NCBI GenBank assembly: GCA_021808985.1
Contig: JAKBAQ010000004.1
Span: 1 to 31,376, forward strand
DNA: 31,376 bases
Reading direction: 5' to 3'
Source: Pseudomonadota bacterium
GTDB lineage: Bacteria > Pseudomonadota > Alphaproteobacteria > Acetobacterales > Acetobacteraceae
The position numbers and the translations under genes are program-made. A model generated the notes under the pieces. The model saw only the letters and a program-made list of their open reading frames with translations. It was not told the DNA's origin and ran no database searches. Each line of letters opens with the position of its first letter. Position 1 is the first letter of the stretch. This document shows positions 25,261 to 31,376 of this stretch, one piece after another.

Positions 25261-25276
25261 CTGTACGATCATAAGT
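25261..25276. promoter_or_regulatory. Operator D upstream of the FAD oxidoreductase
   Basis: CTGTACGATCATAAGT keeps the TGTACGAT half (complement ATCGTACA) but has a degenerate second half, 11 of 16 to the consensus. It directly overlaps CATAAGTAT (25270-25278), which recurs upstream of the APC permease. It ends 16 nt before the start codon, so it probably covers the transcription start or leader. Confidence 0.4.
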
Positions 25277-25292
25277 ATAGAGGGAGGTTGGC

Positions 25293-26678
25293 ATGGCTGG
25301 CCTGGAGAGGATTTTGAATGTGCCGGCAAGCCGCCCGCTATGGTTCGAGGCCGCGCCCGCGCGAAAAGCCCTCGATGGCGGCGCGGATGTTGATGTGGCG
25401 ATCATCGGCGCGGGATATACCGGGCTTTGGGCGGCGTACTACCTGTTGTTGGCGGACCCGACCATCCGTATCGCGATTCTTGAGCGTGAGGTCGTCGGTT
25501 TTGGCGCATCAGGACGAAATGGCGGCTGGGCGTCAGCGATTTTTCCGATTTCCCTGGAGCGCGTCGCGAAAATGCATTCGCATGAGGCGGCTCTGCATCT
25601 TCAGCAGGTCATGAACGATACGGTCGACGAGGTTGCCCGCGTCATCTCGGCTGAAGGAATTGACGCGGATTATGTCAAAGGCGGGTTTCTTTCCCTGGCG
25701 CGCACGCCGGCGCAGCTGGTGCGCGTGAAGGCCGCGGTGGATGGCGCCAAACGGTTTGGCTTGCCCGGGCAATGGCGCGAGATGGACCGTGAGGAAGCCT
25801 CTGGCCATGTCGGCGCAACGCCCATTCTGGGCGGATTATATACCGAGCATTGCGCGCTCGTTCACCCCGGCAAGCTTGTTCGAGGCCTGGCGAGCCGTAT
25901 CGAGCGCATGGGCGCCCGGATTTATGAGAACAGCGCTGTACGAAACATCCGCCCCGGCGCGGTGATGACGAAAAACGGCGAGGTGCGGGCCAAATTCATC
26001 ATCCGCGCGACTGAGGCTTATTCCTGCCAGATGGCGGAATATCATCGCTCCGTCATTCCGCTATACTCGCTGGTGCTTGCAACCGCGCCGCTGCCCGAGG
26101 CGTTGCGCGCACGCCTGCGCCTGCGCCGGCATCTGGCCTTTAATGACATGCGCCATCTTCGCGTTTACGCGCAGGTGACGTCCGATGGCCGCCTGGTCTT
26201 TGGCGGGCGTGGCGCGCCATATGGTTTTGGCTCCAACATATCATCTGAGAATGAGGCGCTGGAGAGTGTCCACGCCAAGATATTGGCCGCCATGCTGGAG
26301 TTTTTTCCGGATCTAAGGGATATCGAGATAACGCATCGCTGGGGTGGCGCGCTCGGCGTGGCGCGAGACTGGTGCCCAAGTGTGGGCATTGACCGTGAGA
26401 GCGGCTTCGTCTGGGGCGGCGGATATGTCGGTGATGGTGTCGCGACGAGCAATCTTTCCGGCAGAATTATCCGCAATCTCATTCTGCGGCGGGATGAGGC
26501 GATTAATTCCCTGCTGATTGTCAATCATAAATCCCCCTTGTGGGAGCCGGAACCTTTTCGATGGCTGGAAATAAACACAGGTCTTCTCGCCGCATCATTG
26601 AGCGATGCTGAAGAGGGCATCACATCCAAACCATCGCGGATAGCGAAAATACTTGAACGGATAACGGGCGCTCATTGA
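25293..26678 (+). CDS. FAD-dependent oxidoreductase (DAO / PuuB-like amine oxidase family)
   Basis: A 461-residue flavoenzyme. The N-terminal ADP-binding motif VAIIGAGYTGLWAAYYLL (35-52) follows a ~30-residue lead that includes RPLWFEAAP, typical of gamma-glutamylputrescine oxidoreductase relatives. FGASGRNGGWASA (the RNGG flavin contact) and the C-terminal WGGGYVGDGVATSNLSGR also fit. The family oxidises amines or amino acids (C-N bond) to an imine/aldehyde plus ammonia. The ribosome-binding site GGGAGG is 7-8 nt before ATG 25293. A cupin follows by 18 nt and an aldehyde dehydrogenase is downstream, consistent with amine to semialdehyde to acyl-CoA. The exact substrate is unknown. Confidence 0.88.
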   Translation: MAGLERILNVPASRPLWFEAAPARKALDGGADVDVAIIGAGYTGLWAAYYLLLADPTIRIAILEREVVGFGASGRNGGWASAIFPISLERVAKMHSHEAALHLQQVMNDTVDEVARVISAEGIDADYVKGGFLSLARTPAQLVRVKAAVDGAKRFGLPGQWREMDREEASGHVGATPILGGLYTEHCALVHPGKLVRGLASRIERMGARIYENSAVRNIRPGAVMTKNGEVRAKFIIRATEAYSCQMAEYHRSVIPLYSLVLATAPLPEALRARLRLRRHLAFNDMRHLRVYAQVTSDGRLVFGGRGAPYGFGSNISSENEALESVHAKILAAMLEFFPDLRDIEITHRWGGALGVARDWCPSVGIDRESGFVWGGGYVGDGVATSNLSGRIIRNLILRRDEAINSLLIVNHKSPLWEPEPFRWLEINTGLLAASLSDAEEGITSKPSRIAKILERITGAH

Positions 26679-26696
26679 GCGGTTGGGAGAAAGAAC

Positions 26697-27047
26697 ATGA
26701 CGAAAATGACCATCGTGAAAGCGGTTGATATCAAGAGCAATCCTCTGAATCCGTGCGGGGTGAGGGCTGGAGCGGATCAGGGTGATCCGCAGGTTGCGAC
26801 CATTGAGCTTGCGGCCAATGCGGGCGGCGCGCTGGGCGTTTGGGAATGCCAGCCCGGCGGCTGGCCGGTCATGAATCGCCCGAATACTGAATTTGCATAT
26901 ATCATATATGGAAAAGCGAAGATCACCGACGACGCCACCGGCGAGCAGATTGCAGTGACCGCGGGAGACCTGGTGATTCTCCCCCCGGGATGGACGGGCC
27001 GGTGGGATATATTGGAGGCAACACGCAAGGTTTATGCGATATTCTGA
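26697..27047 (+). CDS. Cupin-domain protein (DUF861 / Cupin_3 type)
   Basis: A 116-residue single cupin barrel: GGALGVWECQPGGWPVMNRP, NTEFAYIIYGKAKITDDATG and AGDLVILPPGWTGRWDI. The E-x-Y-I-x-x-G-x and PPG-W-x-G-x-W patterns match Cupin_3 proteins, which often accompany amine/ureide catabolic enzymes. The metal-binding His of classical cupins is not evident, so a catalytic role is uncertain. It may bind or channel the product of the oxidoreductase. The start is preceded by GGGAGAAAG. It is probably in one transcript with the oxidoreductase. The 247 bp that follow hold a possible promoter and no convincing gene. Confidence 0.82.
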   Translation: MTKMTIVKAVDIKSNPLNPCGVRAGADQGDPQVATIELAANAGGALGVWECQPGGWPVMNRPNTEFAYIIYGKAKITDDATGEQIAVTAGDLVILPPGWTGRWDILEATRKVYAIF

Positions 27048-27154
27048 AACTGTCCATCCTGGTTTTCCGGCGCTGGAATGGTGCAGCTTTGCTGTCGAAT
27101 CTGATTTTTTAAAACCCCCACCCGCAAGCGGCATCGCGAAACGCAAAATCACGC

Positions 27155-27182
27155 TTGCTGATGTGTCCGTCTCGATTATGAT
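27155..27182 (+). promoter_or_regulatory. Possible promoter of mmsA
   Basis: TTGCTG (27155-27160) and TATGAT (27177-27182) are spaced by 16 nt, giving a leader of about 105 nt before the dehydrogenase. The -10 is good, the -35 partial. Confidence 0.35.
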
Positions 27183-27294
27183 GATCGAGGATCGTCTCGA
27201 CCACCGGTCTCACACGCGACAAAAACGACGGATAAAAGCAAGGGTTTACGTTTTTTCAAGGAATGCCTTTAACATGATAAGTGAGGATTAGCGC

Positions 27295-28791
27295 ATGATG
27301 TCTCCCATTGGCCATCTCATCGGTGGCAAACTCGCCTCCTGCCCGCAGGCACGCCTTCAGGATGTCTATAATCCCGCCACCGGCAAGGTGACAGGGCAGG
27401 TGGAGCTGGCCGCGAAGACGACCGTTGAAGCCGCGATCGCCGCCGCGGCGGCCGCGTTTCCGGCCTGGCGCGAGATGATCCCAGCCAAGCGCGCGCGGCT
27501 GTTGGGGCGGTTCATGACGTTGCTGGAGGCGCATGCCGACGAGATTTGCGCGCTGGTTACGGCCGAGCACGGCAAGGTGCCCGATGATGCGCGCGGCGAG
27601 TTGCAGCGGGGGATCGAGAATGTCGAATTCGCGACCTATATTCCTGAACTGCTCAAGGGTGAGCACAGCAAGAATGTCGGTCCCAAGATCGACAGCTGGT
27701 CGGAATTTCAGCCGCTCGGCGTGGTCGCGGGGATCACGCCGTTCAATTTTCCGGCCATGGTGCCGCTCTGGATGTATCCCGCCGCCATCGCTTGCGGCAA
27801 TACGTTCGTGCTCAAACCCTCTGAGCGTGACCCGAGTGCGGCGCTCTATATCGCGCAACTGGCGCTGGAGGCCGGAATTCCGCCGGGTGTGCTGAATGTG
27901 GTGAACGGCGACAAATTGGCGGTGGACACGCTGCTGACCGACAAGCGCGTGCAGGCGGTGAGTTTTGTCGGCTCCACGCCGATTGCGGAATATATTTATG
28001 CGACGGCCAGCGCCAATGGCAAGCGGGTGCAGGCGCTGGGCGGCGCCAAGAACCATGCGGTGGTGATGCCTGACGCGGACCTGGACAACGCCGTGAATGC
28101 GCTGATGGGCGCGGCCTATGGCTCATGCGGCGAGCGCTGCATGGCCATTTCAGTGGCGGTTGCCGTGGGCGATGAGGTGGGAGACGCGCTGGTGGCCAAG
28201 CTTGGCCCGGCTCTTGCCCGGTTGAAGGTCGGCTCGGGCGCCGAGGCGGGCTCGGAGATGGGGCCGCTCATCTCCAGGCCGCATTTTGAGAAGGTGAAAG
28301 GCTATGTGGATGCCGGTGTGGCCGAGGGAGCGAAGCTGGTGGTGGACGGGCGCGGCCTGACCGTGCCTGGCCATGAGGCCGGCTATTTTCTCGGCGGCAC
28401 GCTGTTTGACCGGGTGACACCGGAAATGAGCATCTACCGGGACGAGATTTTTGGCCCCGTGCTGTGCGTGGTGCGTGCCCATTCGCTTGAAGAGGCGATG
28501 GAACTGATCGATGCGCATGAATACGGCAACGGCACCTGCATTTTCACCCGTGACGGCGAGGCGGCCCGCTATTTCACCGACAATATAAAAGTCGGCATGG
28601 TGGGGGTGAATGTGCCGCTGCCGGTGCCGGTCGCGTATCATAGCTTCGGCGGTTGGAAACGTTCGCTCTTCGGCGATCTCTCAGCCTATGGCCCTGATGC
28701 CGTGCGTTTTTACACTCGCCGCAAGACCGTGAGCCAACGCTGGCCGACAGGCGGCGTGCGCGAGAAGGCGCAATTCGCCTTCCCGGCCTAG
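27295..28791 (+). CDS. mmsA: CoA-acylating methylmalonate-semialdehyde dehydrogenase
   Basis: A 498-residue ALDH-superfamily enzyme that oxidises (methyl)malonate semialdehyde to propionyl-CoA or acetyl-CoA with NAD and CoA, with loss of CO2. Diagnostic features are GVVAGITPFNFPAMVPLWMY (about 142-161, with catalytic Asn151), QALGGAKNHAVVMPDAD instead of the ELGGK Glu motif of ordinary ALDHs, and the nucleophile Cys282 in CGERCMAIS. The end is YGPDAVRFYTRRKTVSQRWP. The length is normal. GAGGA lies 7 nt before ATG 27295; a second ATG follows directly. It ends the usual routes of valine, beta-alanine and inositol breakdown. Here it is probably the terminal step of the amine pathway. Propionyl-CoA would link it to the PrpE branch. 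Confidence 0.93.
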   Translation: MMSPIGHLIGGKLASCPQARLQDVYNPATGKVTGQVELAAKTTVEAAIAAAAAAFPAWREMIPAKRARLLGRFMTLLEAHADEICALVTAEHGKVPDDARGELQRGIENVEFATYIPELLKGEHSKNVGPKIDSWSEFQPLGVVAGITPFNFPAMVPLWMYPAAIACGNTFVLKPSERDPSAALYIAQLALEAGIPPGVLNVVNGDKLAVDTLLTDKRVQAVSFVGSTPIAEYIYATASANGKRVQALGGAKNHAVVMPDADLDNAVNALMGAAYGSCGERCMAISVAVAVGDEVGDALVAKLGPALARLKVGSGAEAGSEMGPLISRPHFEKVKGYVDAGVAEGAKLVVDGRGLTVPGHEAGYFLGGTLFDRVTPEMSIYRDEIFGPVLCVVRAHSLEEAMELIDAHEYGNGTCIFTRDGEAARYFTDNIKVGMVGVNVPLPVPVAYHSFGGWKRSLFGDLSAYGPDAVRFYTRRKTVSQRWPTGGVREKAQFAFPA

Positions 28792-28805
28792 AAGACTCGT
28801 ATCAG

Positions 28806-28877
28806 CAGCCTCAAAGAGGCTGATGATGGAACAGGTTGCACCGGCAACGCTCCCGTTCAGTCTGGTGCAACCTGTTC
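28806..28877. repeat. Two inverted repeats downstream of mmsA
   Basis: CAGCCTC-AAA-GAGGCTG (28806-28822) is directly followed by a longer pair, GAACAGGTTGCACC (28829-28842) and GGTGCAACCTGTTC (28864-28877). The latter is exact over 14 bp with a 21-nt loop. No T-tract follows. It could form the 3' end of the mmsA mRNA; a small mobile-element relic is also possible. Confidence 0.55.
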
Positions 28878-28928
28878 GCGTATCTGACGATTGGCTGAGA
28901 TGCCGCCGCAAACCACCGGCTTATGTGG

Positions 28929-28944
28929 TCATACATAAGTATGA
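28929..28944. promoter_or_regulatory. Palindrome E upstream of the APC permease
   Basis: TCATACATAAGTATGA: exact 6-bp arms TCATAC/GTATGA around ATAA. It shares CATAAGTAT (28934-28942) with the oxidoreductase promoter (25270-25278) and the ATAC-N4-GTAT layout with operator C. An overlapping pair AAGTAT-GAA-ATACTT (28937-28951) adds symmetry. It is a candidate PucR or TetR1 site. Confidence 0.45.
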
Positions 28945-28953
28945 AATACTTGC

Positions 28954-28969
28954 CTTGACCTATCTCAAG
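28954..28969. promoter_or_regulatory. FNR/FixK/CRP-type box upstream of the APC permease
   Basis: CTTGACCTATCTCAAG contains a perfect TTGA-N6-TCAA with 5-bp arms CTTGA/TCAAG. It lies about 100 nt before the permease start, a position typical of class I activation if transcription starts about 60 nt further on. Confidence 0.5.
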
Positions 28970-29069
28970 TAAGAATCGCCAAAATATTTAAAGGCGCAGT
29001 ACTCTGAGCCGCAAACCAGAAGATAGCTAAGGCATTTTGTTACCAAACAAGTCATGAGGGAGGAAGTCG

Positions 29070-30791
29070 ATGACTGAGTCAGTCTCGGTTCTGCGGCATG
29101 CCGCGGAATCAGGTTCGTTGCAGCGTAAGATCAATTGGAAGGGCGCTTTTTGGGTCGCCAGCGGTGTGCCCGCGGCCGTGTTGTACTCCATCGGCGGTGT
29201 GTCAGACATGGTCGGCAATCTCGCCGTCATCGTCTGGACCGTTTCGATGCTGATCGGCTTCGTTCAGTCGTTCACATATGCTGAGATTGCGGGATTGTTT
29301 CCAAATAAATCTGGCGGTGCCTCGGTTTATGGTGCCGCCGCATGGGTCCGCTATTCAAAGTTGATTGCTCCACTCTCGGTTTGGTGCAATTGGCTGGCAT
29401 GGTCGCCGGCATTGTCCTTGGGGTGTATCATCGCGGCGTCTTATATTTTGAATGCATTTGCGCCGATTCCATCGGCAAATTCCGTGGCGGTCTCACAGTG
29501 GATTGCCGCGCATGGCGCTTCGATCGCGGGGGGGCATCAGGCTCAGGTGAATGCCGCGATCGCGGCGCTGACGCCAGCGATACGAAATTGGACATTGCTG
29601 AAATACAATCTCGGATCAGTTGGGTTTTCGCTCAACGGCACGTTCTTCATCGGCGCGGTCATCATGCTGATTGCATTTGCAATCCAGCACCGGGGGATTT
29701 TGGGGACGGCTAATGTTCAGAAATTTCTGGGCTTGGCCGTTATCATACCGATGTTTGTTGTCGGCATCGTGCCGCTCTTCAATGGTGCGGTGAATTTCAG
29801 CAATTATTTTCCGCTGGAGCCGCTCAATGCATCTGGCAGCGGGCCGTTGGTCGGCACGTGGGCGACGAATAACTGGACAATGATACTGGGTTCGATGTTC
29901 ATCGCCGCCTGGTCAACCTATGCGTTTGAGACGGCGGTTTGCTATACGTCTGAATTCCGTGATCCATCCAAGGACACGTTCAAGGCCATTTTTTATTCCG
30001 GCCTGCTTTGCCTGGCGCTTTATATTTTGGTGCCGTTCACCTTCCAGGGCGCGCTTGGTCTGGCGGGGATGCTTGATCCATCCATCGCCGATGGCTCCGG
30101 CGTCGCCGCGGCTATAGCTCACATGGTCGGCGGGGGGCGGCTCATCAACGGTGTTATGCAGATGCTGATGATTTTGGCCGTCATGCTCAATGTCATGACA
30201 GCCATGGCAGGATCATCCCGCACGCTCTATCAGGGGTCTGTGGATGGCTGGCTGCCCCGGTATTTAACCTGGGTGAATGCGCATGGCGCCCCAACGCGCG
30301 CGATGTGGACCGATTTGGTAAGCAACCTTTTGCTTCTCGCGGTGGGCGCAACGGATGCCACGAGCTTTTTCTTCGTGCTTGCCGTCTCGAATGTTGGTTA
30401 CATCATATTCAACTTTCTTAACCTGAACGCGGGGTGGATCCACCGGATCGACTCCGGCGCCGCGCACCGGCCCTACAAGGCGCCAACCTGGCTGCTCGCC
30501 GTTGCCACGCTGTTCTCTTTTGTTAACGCGATGTTCCTGGGTGCTGGGGCGAAAACCTGGAATCCCGATGCGCTATGGGCTGGGCTGATCTTTTCGGTCA
30601 TGATCGTTCCGGTTTTCTGGTTCCGTCATTATGTGCAGGATAAGGGAAAGTTTCCTTCAAAGATGCTTGAAGATCTGCATGTTGGCGGGGCAACGGATGT
30701 CACGGTCAAGCGGGCTGGCATTCTGCCTTATGTGGCGCTCATTGCCGGTGTTGGCGTGGTCTTCATATCAAACTATATTTTCCACCTTTAG
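29070..30791 (+). CDS. APC-superfamily amino acid/amine permease
   Basis: A 573-residue inner-membrane transporter with about 12-14 hydrophobic helices. The APC start region is visible: GAFWVASGVPAAVLYSIGGV for helix 1 and FTYAEIAGLFPNKSGGASVY (the conserved E-x-P-x-x-GG motif after helix 2). AWSTYAFETAVCYTSEFRDP in helix 6/loop and MTAMAGSSRTLYQGSVDGWL in the helix 8 region also match. A longer periplasmic loop (about residues 125-180) is unusual for simple amino acid carriers. GGGAGGAAG lies before ATG 29070. Its location after the amine-oxidising genes and shared promoter motifs suggest it imports the substrate. A strong terminator follows. Confidence 0.9.
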   Translation: MTESVSVLRHAAESGSLQRKINWKGAFWVASGVPAAVLYSIGGVSDMVGNLAVIVWTVSMLIGFVQSFTYAEIAGLFPNKSGGASVYGAAAWVRYSKLIAPLSVWCNWLAWSPALSLGCIIAASYILNAFAPIPSANSVAVSQWIAAHGASIAGGHQAQVNAAIAALTPAIRNWTLLKYNLGSVGFSLNGTFFIGAVIMLIAFAIQHRGILGTANVQKFLGLAVIIPMFVVGIVPLFNGAVNFSNYFPLEPLNASGSGPLVGTWATNNWTMILGSMFIAAWSTYAFETAVCYTSEFRDPSKDTFKAIFYSGLLCLALYILVPFTFQGALGLAGMLDPSIADGSGVAAAIAHMVGGGRLINGVMQMLMILAVMLNVMTAMAGSSRTLYQGSVDGWLPRYLTWVNAHGAPTRAMWTDLVSNLLLLAVGATDATSFFFVLAVSNVGYIIFNFLNLNAGWIHRIDSGAAHRPYKAPTWLLAVATLFSFVNAMFLGAGAKTWNPDALWAGLIFSVMIVPVFWFRHYVQDKGKFPSKMLEDLHVGGATDVTVKRAGILPYVALIAGVGVVFISNYIFHL

Positions 30792-30830
30792 AATGGTCTG
30801 ACTCCTGTTTTGCCGTTCACTTGGGGATGG

Positions 30831-30871
30831 GTCTTGGGTCAATGAGTCATTGACCCAAGACTTTATTGTTT
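30831..30871 (+). terminator. Rho-independent terminator of the APC permease gene
   Basis: GTCTTGGGTCAATGA and TCATTGACCCAAGAC are perfect 15-bp inverse arms around a single G, followed by TTTATTGTTTT. It begins 39 nt after the stop. Confidence 0.85.
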
Positions 30872-30969
30872 TGGCTCGGTGATATGGTGGATACTATTAT
30901 GGCGGGCGGCTTGATCAGCCAGCGTGTTTTGTGAATTGCAATGACCGTCCGCGCATTTTTTTTACAAAA

Positions 30970-31001
30970 AACATATAAAAAATGTAGATATTTTCTCTAC
31001 A
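30970..31001 (-). terminator. Terminator of the ferredoxin gene
   Basis: On the minus strand TGTAGA-GAAAATA-TCTACA is followed by TTTTTTATATG. The stem starts in the stop codon of the ferredoxin. The stem is short (6 bp) but the T-tract is good. The 100 bp between it and the permease terminator show nothing else. Confidence 0.6.
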
Positions 31002-31305
31002 CTTGCTTTATGGGAAGATGCGCGAAAAGCCTTTCCAGGGCGATGGTGACTTCGATAGGGCAGGATAGGCGGGAGCGTTCGTTGATTTCCACTTCGTTTT
31101 TGATGGATCCGAGCAGTTCGCGTGCCATGCTGTTTGGGTGGCCAGTGTGGAAAGTCCAATCCGCGTTGATATAGACATGGCAGGTGGTGCAGATGCAGCT
31201 GCCGCCACAATCACCTTCAATGCCGGGAACGCCGTTAAGCACTGCGCCACGCATGATGGAGAGTCTGGAAGAAAAGTCAGACCTTGACCCAATCATGACG
31301 CTCAA
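30997..31305 (-). CDS. 2Fe-2S ferredoxin (adrenodoxin/putidaredoxin type), atypical N-terminus
   Basis: A small electron carrier of up to 102 residues. The cluster ligands are present as C-x5-C-x2-C in DCGGSCICTTCHVYI plus the distant Cys in SRLSCPIEV. GAVLNGVPGIEGDCGG and the C-terminal IKNEVEINERSRLSC match the family. The first ~18 residues do not form the usual beta strand (x-I-T-F-V-x-x-D-G): the sequence reads MSVMIGSRSDFSSRLSIM, so the N-terminus is short and diverged, or altered by a frameshift. The start is uncertain: TTG 31305 overlaps a TGA of an upstream frame, ATG 31296 is an alternative, and neither has a clear ribosome-binding site. It could supply electrons to the Rieske oxygenase at 15384 or to a partner beyond the window. 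Confidence 0.85.
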   Translation of the reverse strand: MSVMIGSRSDFSSRLSIMRGAVLNGVPGIEGDCGGSCICTTCHVYINADWTFHTGHPNSMARELLGSIKNEVEINERSRLSCPIEVTIALERLFAHLPIKQV

Positions 31306-31376
31306 ATCATAACCAATGAGCGTGTCAAAACTCGATCAAATTCCGGGGTTACTTCTCTGTGGAAATCAATGCCAAT
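31302..31376 (-). CDS. Possible C-terminus of an upstream gene (edge fragment)
   Basis: A frame open from the window edge encodes 24 residues ending FDRVLTRSLVMI before TGA, which overlaps the TTG candidate start of the ferredoxin. Such overlap would fit an operon partner (for example an oxygenase or reductase), but 24 codons are too few to recognise, and chance is possible. Confidence 0.25.
   Translation of the reverse strand: MGIDFHREVTPEFDRVLTRSLVMI

Noticed and set aside
25165..25292. CTGTAC at 25216-25221 as a fifth operator
   Set aside because: Only a half-site matches, without the GATC/GATT centre or second arm.
27034..27291. 85-codon frame between the cupin and mmsA
   Set aside because: It overlaps the cupin end, has no ribosome-binding site and no family features, and probably covers the mmsA promoter and leader.
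28681..28911. 76-codon minus-strand frame at the end of mmsA
   Set aside because: It consists of mmsA antisense plus the inverted repeat, with no start signal or recognisable sequence.

Overview
The window looks like a stretch of an alphaproteobacterial chromosome, most likely from an acidophilic or Acetobacteraceae-type member of the Rhodospirillales. The supporting signs are the high GC content, an ALAS-type (C4 pathway) hemA, the gene order rplU-rpmA-obgE-proB, a C-terminal Hint domain of the kind common in Acetobacteraceae, and GGGGGGCGCTGCCCCCC-type intercistronic hairpins. The family-level assignment is inference.

Left part (1-14288), mostly core genes. It holds the end of a Hint-domain protein; rho (-); a nitrilase-superfamily amidase; a CBS-pair protein; a 56-residue one-helix membrane protein (-); hemA followed by an SDR protein that has lost its catalytic residues; an acetate/propionate transporter (SatP family) with propionyl-CoA synthetase PrpE; and then a leftward block rplU-rpmA / obgE-proB / rplY-pth-ychF. 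Two intrinsic terminators and one good sigma70-like promoter punctuate that block. A tRNA-Ser(CGA) closes the core part.

Right part (14289-31376), accessory. It begins with a TetR regulator, a Rieske oxygenase alpha subunit and a SnoaL/NTF2-like protein. Next come a Tyr/Pro-repeat CAP-domain secreted protein, a decayed autotransporter passenger fragment, a TetR+MFS pair, an orphan autotransporter-type extended signal peptide (ESPR) micro-ORF, and a sulfotransferase-like gene coupled to a TPR glycosyltransferase. A catabolic group follows: a divergent PucR regulator, FAD amine oxidoreductase, cupin, CoA-acylating methylmalonate-semialdehyde dehydrogenase and APC permease. A 2Fe-2S ferredoxin (-) lies at the right edge.

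Two patterns cut across the genes. (1) A ~185-bp element with two nested perfect palindromes and imperfect terminal inverted repeats occurs three times (363-547, 8499-8684 inverted, 17221-17406), always at gene 3' ends. It looks like a MITE. (2) A 16-bp palindromic motif, approximately TTGTACGATYGTAYAA with core ATCGTA, occurs four times. It lies upstream of the first TetR gene, over a TATAAT box before the Rieske gene, and twice in the PucR/FAD-oxidoreductase divergent promoter. This ties the two catabolic groups, about 10 kb apart, into one probable regulon. The simplest reading is an inducible pathway in which the permease imports an amine or quaternary-amine-like substrate, the Rieske and FAD enzymes oxidise it, and the semialdehyde dehydrogenase delivers an acyl-CoA. 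The substrate cannot be read from sequence.
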